The notes: generated by a model not told the origin, from the sequence alone. DNA of 64,000 nt from Xanthomonas sp. DAR 80977 (GCF_041240605.1 NZ_CP162487.1:2239001-2303000), one strand, 5' to 3'. Positions 25,557-34,711 are shown, numbered from the stretch's first letter. A program made the numbers and translations.

Positions 25557-27329
25557 CTAGGACGGCGCTTCGTCGCTACGCATCACCGGATACAGCCGGT
25601 ATTGCGCGTCCCAGGAGGAATGGCGGCGGTGGAAGAATTCCAGCCGCGCGTGCGGATCCTTGGCGAAGTCGGCGTCGTGCTCGAGCTTGGCCTCGAATTC
25701 GGCCTTCAGAGCCGGGTCGCTGGCCAGCATCTGCCGCGCCACGTCCTCGGCGACGTAGTCTTCCATGTATTCGGTGCGTTCGAAGGCGCTGTTGAACTCG
25801 CCCCATTGCAGCAGCGAGTCCGGCGCCTGCGGTTCCAGCAGCGCCATCAGCAGCCGCGCCTTGGGCTGGGCGATCGGCACGAACAGGCTGCCGGCGCCGA
25901 CGGCGCGCGTTTCCGCCTGCCAGGCGCCCTTGACCGCCAGCCGCTGGTGGCCTTCGGACGAACGCGCGGCGAAGGTGGCGTCGTCGGCGCGGAAGCTCTG
26001 CACCGGCAGGGTGGCGTCCGCGTCCAGGGTGCGGAAGGCGATGCCGTGCTGGCGCAGCTTGGCCTCGACCAGCGCCGCCTGCGCGGCCGGCACCAGATAG
26101 CCGCCGCGCGGCGCGGCCACTTCCACGCTGGGCACGATCCGGTCGCGCAGCGGCACCCGCCAGATCTGCGGGGTGCGCTCGTCGTAGCGGGTCATCAGCG
26201 CGCCGGACACCGGCGACAGCGTGCGGGTATAGGCGTAGCCGCGGAAATCCACCAGCCGCGACTGTTCGGTGGTGCGGTAGTCCAGCGCCACCGTCTTGCC
26301 GCCGAGCTGCTGCGCGCGCGCGTCGGCGGCCAGCGCGTCGGCGCGCCAGCGGCCGCCGTTGCGCGCCACCTGCTGCAGCACCGAGACGATGGTGTTGCGG
26401 GTGATGCGCACGCGCTGCGGATACGGCTTCCACGAATGCGTTTCCACCAGCATGCCGAAGCGGTTGCGCAGCTGGAAATAGCCGTGCGAGAAGCGCGGCG
26501 TGGCCACGCCGTCCTCGAAGCCGGAGGCCGGATCGTCGTTGACCACGAACGAGGGGTAGTAGGGCAGCGGCAGCGAGCCCTGGCGCTTGAGGTCGGCGAG
26601 CACGCCGTCGCGCAGGCGCAGGCCGTCGCCGCGCAGCGCGGCGTCGCCGGCGTGCAGCGGTTCCACCTGCACCGACACGTCGTGCTCGAACTGCGCGCCG
26701 TCGGTGACGTGCAGGTCCACGTACAGCAGCGGGTCCCACTGCTCGACCAGGCGCAGCATCGCCTGCATCTCCGGCGCGTCGGCCTTGACGTAGTCGCGGT
26801 TGAGGTTGAGGTTCTGCGCGGTGGTGCGCCAGCCCATCTGCTCCGGGCCGCGCTGGTTGGGCCGGTTCCAGGCCCCGAAGCGCTCGTGGCCGTCCACGTT
26901 GAACACCGGCACGAACAGCCACACCTGCCGGTCCAGCGCGCCGCGCGCGGCCTGGCCGTCGAGCAGCTGGCGCAGGGCCAGGAAGCCGGCGTCCTTGCCG
27001 TCGATCTCGCCGGCGTGGATGCCGCCCTGGATCAGCACCACCGGCAGCTTGCGCGCCTGCGCCGCGGCCGCGTCCAGCGCGCCGGAGGTGGACACCGCCA
27101 GCGCCTTCATCGGCCGGCCTTCGGGCGTGGTGCCGAAATCGAAGCAGCGCACCGCCTGCGGATAGCGCTGCGCGAACGCAGCGCACAACGCGATGGTCTC
27201 GGCGTAGCGGCCGGTGCGCGCGTAGCCGCTGCGTTCGGCCTCGGTGGACAGGCCCGCATCGCTGGCCAGCAATGGCATGCTGCACAGCAGCATCGGCAGC
27301 AGGAAGGGGACCAGCCAGGGTCGGATCAT
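25557..27329 (-). CDS. Secreted M14-family zinc carboxypeptidase
   Basis: A 590-residue exported peptidase with signal MIRPWLVPFLLPMLLCSMPLLA. Zinc ligands are His105 and Glu108 in GGIHAGEID and His207 in LYVDLHVTDG; the general base is Glu296 in LVETHSWKPY. The M14 domain fills about the first 330 residues and the C-terminal half is a longer extension of unknown fold. It should trim C-terminal residues from peptides in the periplasm or outside. The start at 27329 gives the signal peptide; an earlier in-frame codon (27395) does not. It is divergent from a POT peptide transporter, which suggests joint peptide scavenging. Confidence 0.9.
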   Translation of the reverse strand: MIRPWLVPFLLPMLLCSMPLLASDAGLSTEAERSGYARTGRYAETIALCAAFAQRYPQAVRCFDFGTTPEGRPMKALAVSTSGALDAAAAQARKLPVVLIQGGIHAGEIDGKDAGFLALRQLLDGQAARGALDRQVWLFVPVFNVDGHERFGAWNRPNQRGPEQMGWRTTAQNLNLNRDYVKADAPEMQAMLRLVEQWDPLLYVDLHVTDGAQFEHDVSVQVEPLHAGDAALRGDGLRLRDGVLADLKRQGSLPLPYYPSFVVNDDPASGFEDGVATPRFSHGYFQLRNRFGMLVETHSWKPYPQRVRITRNTIVSVLQQVARNGGRWRADALAADARAQQLGGKTVALDYRTTEQSRLVDFRGYAYTRTLSPVSGALMTRYDERTPQIWRVPLRDRIVPSVEVAAPRGGYLVPAAQAALVEAKLRQHGIAFRTLDADATLPVQSFRADDATFAARSSEGHQRLAVKGAWQAETRAVGAGSLFVPIAQPKARLLMALLEPQAPDSLLQWGEFNSAFERTEYMEDYVAEDVARQMLASDPALKAEFEAKLEHDADFAKDPHARLEFFHRRHSSWDAQYRLYPVMRSDEAPS

Positions 27330-27508
27330 TGCGGCACCGTCTCGGGAGAGGCCCCCATGATGCGTGCAGCGCGCCGATTGCGAAAGCACCCGCACGCCGG
27401 CGCGGCCGTCGCGGACGGTTCGATTCGCCCGGAACGATCGGGTAACCTTCTGAAAATTTTGCCTGGACCACTGCCTGTGACGAGCGAACGATCGACGAGG
27501 ACTCCTGG

Positions 27509-29065
27509 ATGAGCGCGGCCAGCGCAGCGGCCGGCGCGCGGATGCCGCGGCAGATCCCGTACATCATCGGCAACGAGGCCTGCGAGCGTTTCAGCTTCTA
27601 CGGCATGCGCAACATCCTGGTGCAGTTCCTGATCACCTCGCTGTTGCTGCAGGAAGTGACCGCGCCCGGCCGCGAGGCCGAGGCCAAGCACGTCATGCAC
27701 AGCTTCATGGTCGGCGTGTATTTCTTCCCGCTGCTCGGCGGCTGGCTGGCCGACCGCTTCTTCGGCAAGTACACCACCATCCTGTGGTTCAGCCTGGTCT
27801 ATTGCGCCGGCCATGCCTGCCTGGCGCTGTTCGAGGGCAGCCGCGGCGGCTTCTTCCTCGGTCTGGGCCTGATCGCGCTGGGCGCGGGCGGGATCAAGCC
27901 GCTGGTGGCCTCGTTCATGGGCGACCAGTTCGACCAGTCCAACAAGCACCTGGCCAAGGTGGTGTTCGACGCCTTCTACTGGATCATCAACTTCGGTTCG
28001 CTGTTCGCCTCGCTGCTGATCCCGCTGGCGCTGAAGAACCTCGGCCCGGCCTGGGCGTTCGGCATTCCCGGGATCCTGATGTTCGTGGCCACGCTGGTGT
28101 TCTGGGCCGGGCGCCACCGTTACGTGCGCGTGCCGCTGCCGCCGAAGGATCCGCACGGTTTCGCCCAGGTGGTGCGCAGCGCGCTGCTGGCGCGCGCGCC
28201 GGGGCAGCGGCGTCCGGGCCTGGTGCTGGCCGCCGTCGCGGTGGCGCTGGCGCTGGCCAGCTTCGCGCTGCTGCCGACGCTGGGCATCGTGATCTGCCTG
28301 TGCCTGGCGCTGGTGCTGCTGCTGGCCGGTGTCGGCGGCGGCACCTGGTGGCAGCTGGAGCGCGCCCGCGCGCTGCATCCGGACGCGGCGGTGGACGGCG
28401 TGCGCGCGGTGCTGCGGGTGCTGGTGGTGTTCGCGCTGGCGACCCCGTTCTTCTCGCTGTTCGACCAGAAGGCCTCGACCTGGGTGCTGCAGGGCCAGCA
28501 GATGCAGATGCCCGACTGGTTCAGCGCCTCGCAGATGCAGGCGCTGAATCCGGCGCTGGTGATGCTGCTGATCCCGTTCAACAACCTGGTGCTGTACCCG
28601 CTGCTGCGCCGCGGCGGCTACGAGCCGACCGCGCTGCGGCGGATGACCGCCGGCATCGCCTTCAGCGGCCTGGCCTGGATCGTGGTCGGTACGCTGCAGG
28701 TGGCCATGGACGGCGGCGACGCGCTGTCCATCGCCTGGCAGATCCTGCCGTACGCGCTGCTGACCTTCGGCGAGGTGCTGGTGTCGGCGACCGGGCTGGA
28801 ATTCGCCTACAGCCAGGCGCCGCAGTCGATGAAGGGCGTGGTGATGAGCTTCTGGAACCTGACCACCACGGTCGGCAACCTGTGGGTGCTGCTGTCCAAC
28901 GCGGCGGTGCGCAACGACACCGTCACCGCGCACATCGGCAGTACCGGGCTCAGCGAAACCGCGTTCCTGATGTTCTTCTTCGCCGCCTTCGCCTGCGTCG
29001 CCGCGCTGCTGTTCGGGCTGTACGCGCGCCGCTACCGCATGGTCGACCACTACCGCACCGCCTGA
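27509..29065 (+). CDS. POT-family proton-coupled oligopeptide transporter
   Basis: This 518-residue inner-membrane carrier has about 14 hydrophobic segments. The opening motif NEACERFSFYGMR is the ExxER proton-coupling signature of the POT/PTR2 family, and DQFDQSNKH with FDAFYWIINFGSLFASLLIPL is the second family signature. It should import di- and tripeptides with protons. Ribosome site GAGGAC precedes the ATG. It faces a secreted carboxypeptidase gene across 179 bases and is followed after 9 bases by a rhomboid protease gene, probably on the same transcript. Confidence 0.94.
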   Translation: MSAASAAAGARMPRQIPYIIGNEACERFSFYGMRNILVQFLITSLLLQEVTAPGREAEAKHVMHSFMVGVYFFPLLGGWLADRFFGKYTTILWFSLVYCAGHACLALFEGSRGGFFLGLGLIALGAGGIKPLVASFMGDQFDQSNKHLAKVVFDAFYWIINFGSLFASLLIPLALKNLGPAWAFGIPGILMFVATLVFWAGRHRYVRVPLPPKDPHGFAQVVRSALLARAPGQRRPGLVLAAVAVALALASFALLPTLGIVICLCLALVLLLAGVGGGTWWQLERARALHPDAAVDGVRAVLRVLVVFALATPFFSLFDQKASTWVLQGQQMQMPDWFSASQMQALNPALVMLLIPFNNLVLYPLLRRGGYEPTALRRMTAGIAFSGLAWIVVGTLQVAMDGGDALSIAWQILPYALLTFGEVLVSATGLEFAYSQAPQSMKGVVMSFWNLTTTVGNLWVLLSNAAVRNDTVTAHIGSTGLSETAFLMFFFAAFACVAALLFGLYARRYRMVDHYRTA

Positions 29066-29074
29066 GGCCCCCGC

Positions 29075-29710
29075 ATGCCGTCCGTCACCCCCGTCAACCT
29101 GATCCTGATCGTCCTCACCGTGCTGGTGTCGTGGGCGGCGTTCAACAACCGCAAGCTGCTCGACCGGTTGATCCTGTGGCCGCCGGCGATCGACCGGCAC
29201 AGGCAGTACGACCGGCTGGTGACCCACGGCTTCATCCATGCCGATTTCCCGCACCTGCTGTTCAACATGATCACGCTGTACTTCTTCGGCGGCCCGATCG
29301 AGCGGCTGATGGAGCGGCTGACCGGCAGCGTGCTGACCTATCCGCTGTTCTACCTGGCGGCGCTGGTGGTGGCGATCCTGCCCAGCTACCTGAAGAACCA
29401 GAAGAACCCGAACTACTTCAGCCTGGGCGCGTCCGGCGCGGTCTCGGCGGTGCTGTTCGCCTACATCCTGCTGGCGCCGTGGACCGGGATCTATTTCTTC
29501 TTCATCCCGATCCCGATCCCGGCGATCCTCTACGCGCTGTTCTACGTGGGCTACAGCATCTGGATGGACCGCCGCGGCGGCGACAACATCAACCACAGCG
29601 CGCACCTGGCCGGCGCCGCGTTCGGGGTGATGTTCCTGCTGATCATGGAGCCGTCGGTGCTGCAGCACTTCCTCGACCAGCTGGCGCAGCCGCGCTTCGG
29701 TCGCGACTAG
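29075..29710 (+). CDS. Rhomboid-family intramembrane serine protease
   Basis: A 211-residue membrane protein with six predicted helices. The catalytic pair is Ser120 in GASGAVS and His177 in NHSAHLAG; HADFPHLLFNM in loop 1 is the conserved HxxxxHxxxN-type oxyanion region. Rhomboids cleave membrane proteins within or next to a transmembrane helix; the substrate is unknown. It lies nine bases after the peptide transporter stop and is likely cotranscribed. Confidence 0.93.
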   Translation: MPSVTPVNLILIVLTVLVSWAAFNNRKLLDRLILWPPAIDRHRQYDRLVTHGFIHADFPHLLFNMITLYFFGGPIERLMERLTGSVLTYPLFYLAALVVAILPSYLKNQKNPNYFSLGASGAVSAVLFAYILLAPWTGIYFFFIPIPIPAILYALFYVGYSIWMDRRGGDNINHSAHLAGAAFGVMFLLIMEPSVLQHFLDQLAQPRFGRD

Positions 29711-29909
29711 CGGCTGCGCGGTTTCGCGATCGGCGCTGTCGTACCGGCGATCCGGATCGCCGCGCGGCGAGGTCGCGGCGGCTGCGGGAAATCCAGCCGC
29801 CGGCGCGGGGTGCGCGCGGCGGCGGCTGAGTCGAACTGGCCCGGCGGAGGCTGTCCTGCGGACCGCGTCGCGGCCCGGCCGGGGCGTGACGCTTGGCGGT
29901 TCAGGCGGC

Positions 29910-30110
29910 TCAGGCGGCCTGCTGGCCGCGCAGCTGCACCTGGGCGCTGCCGATGGCGGCGTGTTCGTAGGTCTGCTTCAGCCGGTCGTAGACCTCGCTG
30001 TTGAGCTGGTCGAATTCCCAGCCCTGGGTGTGGCCGCTGACCACCAGTTGGTACAGCCCCTCCAGCAGCGATGCATCGTGGTCGCCGTGGATGTGTTCGT
30101 TGTCGCTCAT
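29910..30110 (-). CDS. Small hypothetical protein, His/Asp-rich N-terminus
   Basis: A 66-residue soluble protein (MSDNEHIHGDHDASLLEGLY...). The first dozen residues alternate His and Asp/Glu and might bind metal. The rest is predicted helical. The start has an AGGGGCG ribosome site; an earlier in-frame codon (30182) adds Arg-rich non-coding-like sequence. It converges on the rhomboid gene. No family recognised. Confidence 0.6.
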   Translation of the reverse strand: MSDNEHIHGDHDASLLEGLYQLVVSGHTQGWEFDQLNSEVYDRLKQTYEHAAIGSAQVQLRGQQAA

Positions 30111-30411
30111 GCGTATCGCCCCTGTTCGATGACATCGTGATGGACTGCGCAAATCCCGTGCCAAGTTCGCACGGTTGTCCACGGTCGGTAGCGGCCGCTC
30201 CCGGCGCGACTTTAGGCGGCGCCACCATTTCCGGAACAGGTCGCGCGGTTCGGGCGCTTGGCCAGGGCGGGGCTGCCGAGCTGCGCCGGCCTGCCGCCAG
30301 GCCGGAAGTGACGCAGCGCGTCGGCTGCGGGTGACGCAGCGCGGCGCGTGGCTTCACATCGCCGCGGCGCAAGCGCGACCAAACTGCGCATTCCGTCGCA
30401 CGAGCCAGGCC
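30111..30411. other. Intergenic region with a short hairpin
   Basis: No gene is supported here. It holds divergent promoters for the 66-residue protein and the small acetyltransferase, a perfect 8-bp hairpin CCGGCCTG/CAGGCCGG at 30286-30305, a TTGTCCACG near 30174 resembling a DnaA box, and two nearby GTGACGCAGCGCG copies. Confidence 0.5.
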
Positions 30412-30699
30412 ATGAGCGCAGCGTCCCTCCCGCCGATCGAACACGATCCGCAGCGGCATCGCTTCACCCTGCAACTGGACGGCCACGAGGCCGAGCTGGA
30501 TTACCTGCTGCAGGACGGGCGCCTGGTCATCACCCACACCGGCGTGCCGGGCGCGATCGGCGGCCGCGGGCTGGCGGCGCGGCTGGTGGCCGCAGCGCTG
30601 GAGCATGCGCGCTCGCAGGGCCTGAAGGTGACACCGGCCTGCTCGTATGCGGCGGTGTTCGTCCAGCGCCATCCCGATTACGCCGACTTGCTCGGCTGA
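30412..30699 (+). CDS. Small GNAT-like N-acetyltransferase (YjdJ type)
   Basis: A 95-residue protein consisting of a minimal GNAT domain: LDYLLQDGRLVITHTGVPGAIGGRGLAARLVAAAL carries the acetyl-CoA-binding loop, and the end KVTPACSYAAVFVQRHPDYADLL is the conserved closing block of this short subfamily. The acceptor is unknown. The start was set by homology; a frame open to 30175 gives only Arg-rich sequence. Followed by a lipoprotein gene with its own -10 box. Confidence 0.82.
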   Translation: MSAASLPPIEHDPQRHRFTLQLDGHEAELDYLLQDGRLVITHTGVPGAIGGRGLAARLVAAALEHARSQGLKVTPACSYAAVFVQRHPDYADLLG

Positions 30700-30723
30700 G
30701 TGCGCACGGCGCGGCGGCGGCGC

Positions 30724-30729
30724 GATAAT
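30724..30729 (+). promoter_or_regulatory. -10 box for lipoprotein-cfa transcript
   Basis: GATAAT, 43 bases ahead of the preferred GTG start and 25 bases after the acetyltransferase stop. No obvious -35. Confidence 0.4.
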
Positions 30730-30771
30730 TCGTCATCACATACATGCATGCAGGACACAGGGGAAGCGGAC

Positions 30772-31626
30772 GTGAGGGACAGGGCACAGGCGGGGCAGAA
30801 CAATCCATGGCGGTGCACGGCGCTGGCGTTGGCGGCGACGTTGGCCGTGGCAGGGTGCAAGCGCGAGGCCGCCGTGCCCGCCGCCGCGCCGGCGCCGGCC
30901 GCGGCCCCCGCCGCCGCGGCCGTGCCGGCCGCCCCGGCGCCGCTGGAACTGAAGGACGTGATCGAGCACAGCCCCAGCTACGTGGTCGGCATCACCTTCC
31001 CGCCGGCGCTCAACCGCTACCCGGGCCTGGCCGAGGCGGTCGGCCGCTACGCCCAGGCCGCGCGCGGCGAGTTGATGGAAGCGGTCGGCGGCCTCGGCAA
31101 CGACCGTCCCAGCGCGCCCTACGAGCTGTCGCTGCAGTTCGAGATGCTGCTGGAACGGCCGGGACTGGTGGCGGTGGCCGCCGACGGCAGCCGCTATACC
31201 GGTGGCGCCCACGGCGAGCCGCTGGTGGCGCGCTTCGTGTGGCTGCCGCAGCAGCAGCGCATGCTCACTGCCGACACGCTGATTCCCGATCCCAAGGGCT
31301 GGGCGCAGGTGGCCGACTACGTCGCCACGCAACTGCGCCAGGCGGTGCAGGCGCGGGTGGATGCCGAGCAGCTGCCGCCGGAGGACCACGACGAACAGGT
31401 GCGCAGCGCCGACAAGATGATCGCCGAAGGAACCGAGCCGCAAGCGGAGAACTTCAGCCAGTTCCAACCCCTGGTCGACGCCGCCGGCAAGATCGTGGCG
31501 TTGCGCTTCGTGTTCCCGCCATACCAGGTGGGACCGTATTCCGATGGCACGCAGTCGGTGGACGTGCCGGCCAGCGTGCTGCGCGGCCTGGTGGCGCCGG
31601 AATACGCGGAGCTGTTCGCGGCGTAG
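30772..31626 (+). CDS. DUF3298/RsiV-like lipoprotein
   Basis: A 284-residue exported lipoprotein: basic start, hydrophobic run and AVAGC lipobox, then a low-complexity Ala/Pro linker and a domain with VVGITFPPALNRYPGL, SRYTGGAHGEP and the closing FVFPPYQVGPYSDGTQSVDVP, typical of the DUF3298/PdaC C-terminal region. In other bacteria such domains bind lysozyme (RsiV) or sit in peptidoglycan deacetylases; here only the binding-type part is seen. GTG 30772 is preferred because AGGGGA precedes it; ATG 30748 is possible. The cfa gene follows after 11 bases, so they are likely cotranscribed. Confidence 0.78.
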   Translation: MRDRAQAGQNNPWRCTALALAATLAVAGCKREAAVPAAAPAPAAAPAAAAVPAAPAPLELKDVIEHSPSYVVGITFPPALNRYPGLAEAVGRYAQAARGELMEAVGGLGNDRPSAPYELSLQFEMLLERPGLVAVAADGSRYTGGAHGEPLVARFVWLPQQQRMLTADTLIPDPKGWAQVADYVATQLRQAVQARVDAEQLPPEDHDEQVRSADKMIAEGTEPQAENFSQFQPLVDAAGKIVALRFVFPPYQVGPYSDGTQSVDVPASVLRGLVAPEYAELFAA

Positions 31627-31637
31627 CGGGTGCGGGC

Positions 31638-32756
31638 ATGGCCGGGCCGCTGCAGCGCCGTGTCGTCGAGCTGCTCGCCAGTGCCGACGTGCGCGTCGGC
31701 GGCGCGCGTGCCCACGACATCGCGGTGCACGACCCTCGCTTCTACGCGCGGGTGCTGGCGCAGGGCTCGCTGGGCCTGGGCGAGAGCTACATGGACGGCT
31801 GGTGGGATGCGCCGGCGCTGGACGCGACGCTGGCGCGGCTGATCGAGGCCCGGCTCGAGCAACGCGTGCACGGCATCGCCGACCTGGCCCATGCGGTGCG
31901 CGCACGCCTGTTCAACCTGCAGCGCGGGCAACGCAGCTACGAGGTCGGGCGCCGCCACTACGACCTGGGCAACGACCTGTACCAGGCGATGCTCGGCCGG
32001 CGCCTGGTCTACAGCTGCGGCTACTGGGCCGCGGCCGACGACCTGGACGCGGCGCAGGAGGCCAAGCTGGACCTGGTCTGCCGCAAGCTGCGCTTGCGCC
32101 CGGGCATGCGCGTGCTGGACATCGGCTGCGGCTGGGGCGAGGCGCTGAAGTTCGCCGCCGAGCGCTACGGCGTGGCCGGCGTCGGCATCACCGTGTCGCA
32201 GGCGCAGGCCGACTACGCGCGGCAACTGTGCCGCGGCCTGCCGATCGAGATCCGCCTGCAGGACTACCGCGCCCTGGACGAACGCTTCGATGCGATCTTC
32301 TCGATCGGCATGTTCGAGCACGTCGGCGACAAGAACTACCGCGGCTATTTCGCGCAGGTGCGGCGTTGCCTGCATCCCGATGGGCTGTTCCTGCTGCACA
32401 GCATCGGCAGCAACGTCTCGCGGCACCGTACCGATCCGTGGATCGCGCGCTACATCTTTCCCAATTCGATGCTGCCGTCGGCCGCGCAGATCGCCGCGGC
32501 GCTGGAAGGCCGCTTCGTGTGCGAGGACTGGCACAACTTCGGCGCCGACTACGCGCGCACCCTGCAGGCCTGGCGCGACAACATCGAGGCGGCCTGGCCA
32601 CGCCTGGATGCGCAGCGCTACGACCTGCGTTTCCGGCGCATGTGGCGCTTCTATCTGGCCGGGTCGATGGCGACCTTCCGCTGCCGCCGCGCGCAGCTGT
32701 GGCAATTGCTGCTGTCGCCCGAAGGTGTACGGGGAGGATACCGCGCACCGCGTTGA
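31638..32756 (+). CDS. cfa: Cyclopropane-fatty-acyl-phospholipid synthase
   Basis: A 372-residue enzyme that adds a methylene group from S-adenosylmethionine to unsaturated acyl chains of membrane phospholipids. Visible family blocks are LGLGESYMDGWWD, RRHYDLGNDLYQAML, YSCGYWA, the SAM-binding VLDIGCGWGE, IFSIGMFEHVGDKNY and FPNSMLPS. Length is close to the E. coli enzyme. It follows the DUF3298-like lipoprotein by 11 bases and is followed by a MarR regulator on the same strand, which suggests an envelope-stress grouping. Confidence 0.95.
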   Translation: MAGPLQRRVVELLASADVRVGGARAHDIAVHDPRFYARVLAQGSLGLGESYMDGWWDAPALDATLARLIEARLEQRVHGIADLAHAVRARLFNLQRGQRSYEVGRRHYDLGNDLYQAMLGRRLVYSCGYWAAADDLDAAQEAKLDLVCRKLRLRPGMRVLDIGCGWGEALKFAAERYGVAGVGITVSQAQADYARQLCRGLPIEIRLQDYRALDERFDAIFSIGMFEHVGDKNYRGYFAQVRRCLHPDGLFLLHSIGSNVSRHRTDPWIARYIFPNSMLPSAAQIAAALEGRFVCEDWHNFGADYARTLQAWRDNIEAAWPRLDAQRYDLRFRRMWRFYLAGSMATFRCRRAQLWQLLLSPEGVRGGYRAPR

Positions 32757-32835
32757 GCCGGGGCGGCTGGTTGCCATCGCACAACAGTCGGTAGCATGGG
32801 CGGCCTCGACCCCCCGACGTGCGATTCCATCCTCC

Positions 32836-33333
32836 ATGGGAAGTTTTGATCAGACCGAGCGGCGCGTCGCCTTCACCTGCGAGCGCTATCCCGCCTTCCC
32901 GCGCGAGCCGGCCGTGCTGGTCAGGCTCGTCAAGCATCTGTACAAGCGCATCCACGCCAATGCCTGCGGGCTGCTCAAGGCGTACGGCATCAGTCCGCCG
33001 GAATACGAGATCCTGATGATGCTGTACGGCACGCCCGGGCAATGCATCACCCCGACCGAAGTGGCCGAGGCGGCGAGCGAGAAGCCGGCCAACATCACCC
33101 GCCTCACCGACAGCCTGTGCGGCAAGGACCTGATCCTGCGCTCGGCCAGCCCCGAGGACCGGCGCAAGATCACCTTGACCCTGCAGCCGGCCGGGATCGC
33201 GCTGATCGAACGCATGCTGCCGGCGGTGTGCACGTTTCTGGACGAGGAGACCGCCGGCCTGGACGAGGCCGAGCAGGGGCAGCTGGAGACCCTGCTCAAG
33301 AAGATGCTGGCCGGGATCGACAGCGCCGGCTGA
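32836..33333 (+). CDS. MarR-family transcriptional regulator
   Basis: A 165-residue protein with a central winged helix-turn-helix (GISPPEYEILMMLYGTPGQCITPTEVAEAASEKPANITRLTDSL) and the wing RSASPEDRRKITLTL, the DxR motif of MarR/MprA proteins. Three Cys residues are present and could sense oxidants or electrophiles, but this is a guess. The start at 32836 is the first giving a normal N-terminus; the same frame is open much further upstream inside cfa. No divergent target gene is adjacent. Confidence 0.9.
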   Translation: MGSFDQTERRVAFTCERYPAFPREPAVLVRLVKHLYKRIHANACGLLKAYGISPPEYEILMMLYGTPGQCITPTEVAEAASEKPANITRLTDSLCGKDLILRSASPEDRRKITLTLQPAGIALIERMLPAVCTFLDEETAGLDEAEQGQLETLLKKMLAGIDSAG

Positions 33334-33431
33334 GTTCGCCTTGTGCGGCAATGCCGATGCAGGCGCAGCCGCTTGCGGCAGGTGTCGACGCCGCCCGGTC
33401 CGATCCGCAACCGGTCGCCGCAAAAACCGCG

Positions 33432-34208
33432 CTAGCGCCAGCCGCGCGCGCGCGCGCGCCGCTCGCCGTCCGCGTCCAGGGCCTGGCCCTCGATGCGCGC
33501 ATCCACCGCCTGCAGCACGGCGGCCGGCATCGCGCTGGCGGCCATGCGCAGGCCGGCATCGACGGCTGCGCCGTCCGGCGCAGGCGCTGGCACCTGCATT
33601 TGCACCTGCCAGCGTCCATCGCGCTGGCAGGCCAGCCCGGCACTGCCAGCGCGCAACGCGAACGTCCGGCAGTAGCGGCCGTCGCGATCGCGGAAGCTCA
33701 GGCCGATGCGCACGCCGGTGTCTGCGCCGCCGGACAACTGCTGGTCCAATGCGTGGGCGAGCTCGCCGCTGGCCGCGCTGCCGCGGGCGGCGGCCGGCGC
33801 GGCCGGCTGCGGCATCTGGCGCTGCGTGATCCACACCCCGAGCAGCAGCGCGGCGGCGACTGCGGCCGGCCAGCCCCAGCGTCGCGTCGGGCGCTGCCTG
33901 GCACGGTGGGCGCGCGATGTCACCGGCAAGGGCAAGGACGCGACGGCGGGTTCGGCCGTGGCGTCCGCCGGCGGATCGGCGCGCGGCGCCGGCCGCGACC
34001 GCGCCGCGGCCAGCAGGCGCGGCGGGACCGCTTCGTCGAGCACCGGCGCGAAGCCTGCGCGCAGGCGCGCCTGCAATCGCTGCAGCCGCTGCAGCGCCGC
34101 CGCCAACTGCGGATCGGCGCGCAGCGCCGCCTCGACCCGCGCGGCCTGCAGCGCGTCGAGTTCGCCATCGGCATAGGCCTGCAGGGTGGATGCGTCGATG
34201 TCGCTCAT
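33432..34208 (-). CDS. Anti-sigma factor, membrane-anchored
   Basis: A 258-residue protein with a short cytosolic N-domain (DASTLQAYADGELDALQAARVEAALRAD) typical of anti-sigma factors but without the zinc-binding Cys pair, a basic Pro/Ala linker, one membrane helix at about 111-127 and a periplasmic part with RDGRYCRTFAL and a second Cys in LACQRDG. Its ATG overlaps the stop of the sigma gene (ATGA). It should hold the ECF sigma factor at the membrane until a periplasmic signal is received. The sigma operon is divergent from a secreted subtilase, a likely target. Confidence 0.85.
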   Translation of the reverse strand: MSDIDASTLQAYADGELDALQAARVEAALRADPQLAAALQRLQRLQARLRAGFAPVLDEAVPPRLLAAARSRPAPRADPPADATAEPAVASLPLPVTSRAHRARQRPTRRWGWPAAVAAALLLGVWITQRQMPQPAAPAAARGSAASGELAHALDQQLSGGADTGVRIGLSFRDRDGRYCRTFALRAGSAGLACQRDGRWQVQMQVPAPAPDGAAVDAGLRMAASAMPAAVLQAVDARIEGQALDADGERRARARGWR

Positions 34209-34702
34209 GTCGTGACCTCCAGTAACGCCTGCAACGCCTCGCGCCCGCGCGCCAGGCGGCTGGTGAGGGTGCCGATCGGGATCTCCAGCAGCGCAGCCGC
34301 GTCCTTGTACGCCAGCCCTTCGATCAGGACCAGGGCGATGGCCCAGCGCTGCTCGTCGGGCAACCTGGCCATCGCCGCCTGCACCGCCATCCACTCCTGC
34401 TGCCGTTCCAGCGGGCTGTCGCCGACCTGCTCGCCTTCCGCCGCGTCGACGAAGATCTGCCGGCGCCGCCGCTGCGCGCGGACCTCGTCGATCCAGGCAT
34501 TGCGGATGATGCCGAACAGCCAGTGCCGCAACGGCGTCTGTGGCCGCCATTGTTCGGCATGGCGCAGCGCGCGTTCGATCGCCACCTGCAGCAGATCGTC
34601 GGCGTCGGCGGGATGGCCGGCAATGGCACGGGCGAAGCGCCGCAGCCGCGGCAGCAGTTCGCAGATGCCGTCGCCGACGGCCGCCACAGGATCGGGTTGC
34701 AT
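34205..34702 (-). CDS. ECF-type RNA polymerase sigma factor
   Basis: A 165-residue sigma factor with region 2 (DADDLLQVAIERALRH ... WLFGIIRNAWIDEVR) and region 4 (LPDEQRWAIALVLIEGLAYKDAAALLEIPIGTLTSRLARGREAL) and nothing else. It is translationally coupled to the anti-sigma gene. A GGAAGA-N16-CGTA sequence upstream could be an autoregulatory ECF promoter, weakly. Regulon unknown; the divergent subtilase and Ala/Gly/Ser-rich protein genes are the first candidates. Confidence 0.93.
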   Translation of the reverse strand: MQPDPVAAVGDGICELLPRLRRFARAIAGHPADADDLLQVAIERALRHAEQWRPQTPLRHWLFGIIRNAWIDEVRAQRRRRQIFVDAAEGEQVGDSPLERQQEWMAVQAAMARLPDEQRWAIALVLIEGLAYKDAAALLEIPIGTLTSRLARGREALQALLEVTT

Positions 34703-34711
34703 GCTCAGGGA

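Noticed and set aside
27326-29668. A 780-codon His/Gln/Arg-rich open frame opposite the POT and rhomboid genes
   Set aside because: Antisense artefact of GC-rich codons in membrane proteins; no start signal and no known fold.
30174-30182. A second DnaA box near 30174 (TTGTCCACG)
   Set aside because: It differs from the consensus at two positions and has no replication gene nearby; treated as chance.
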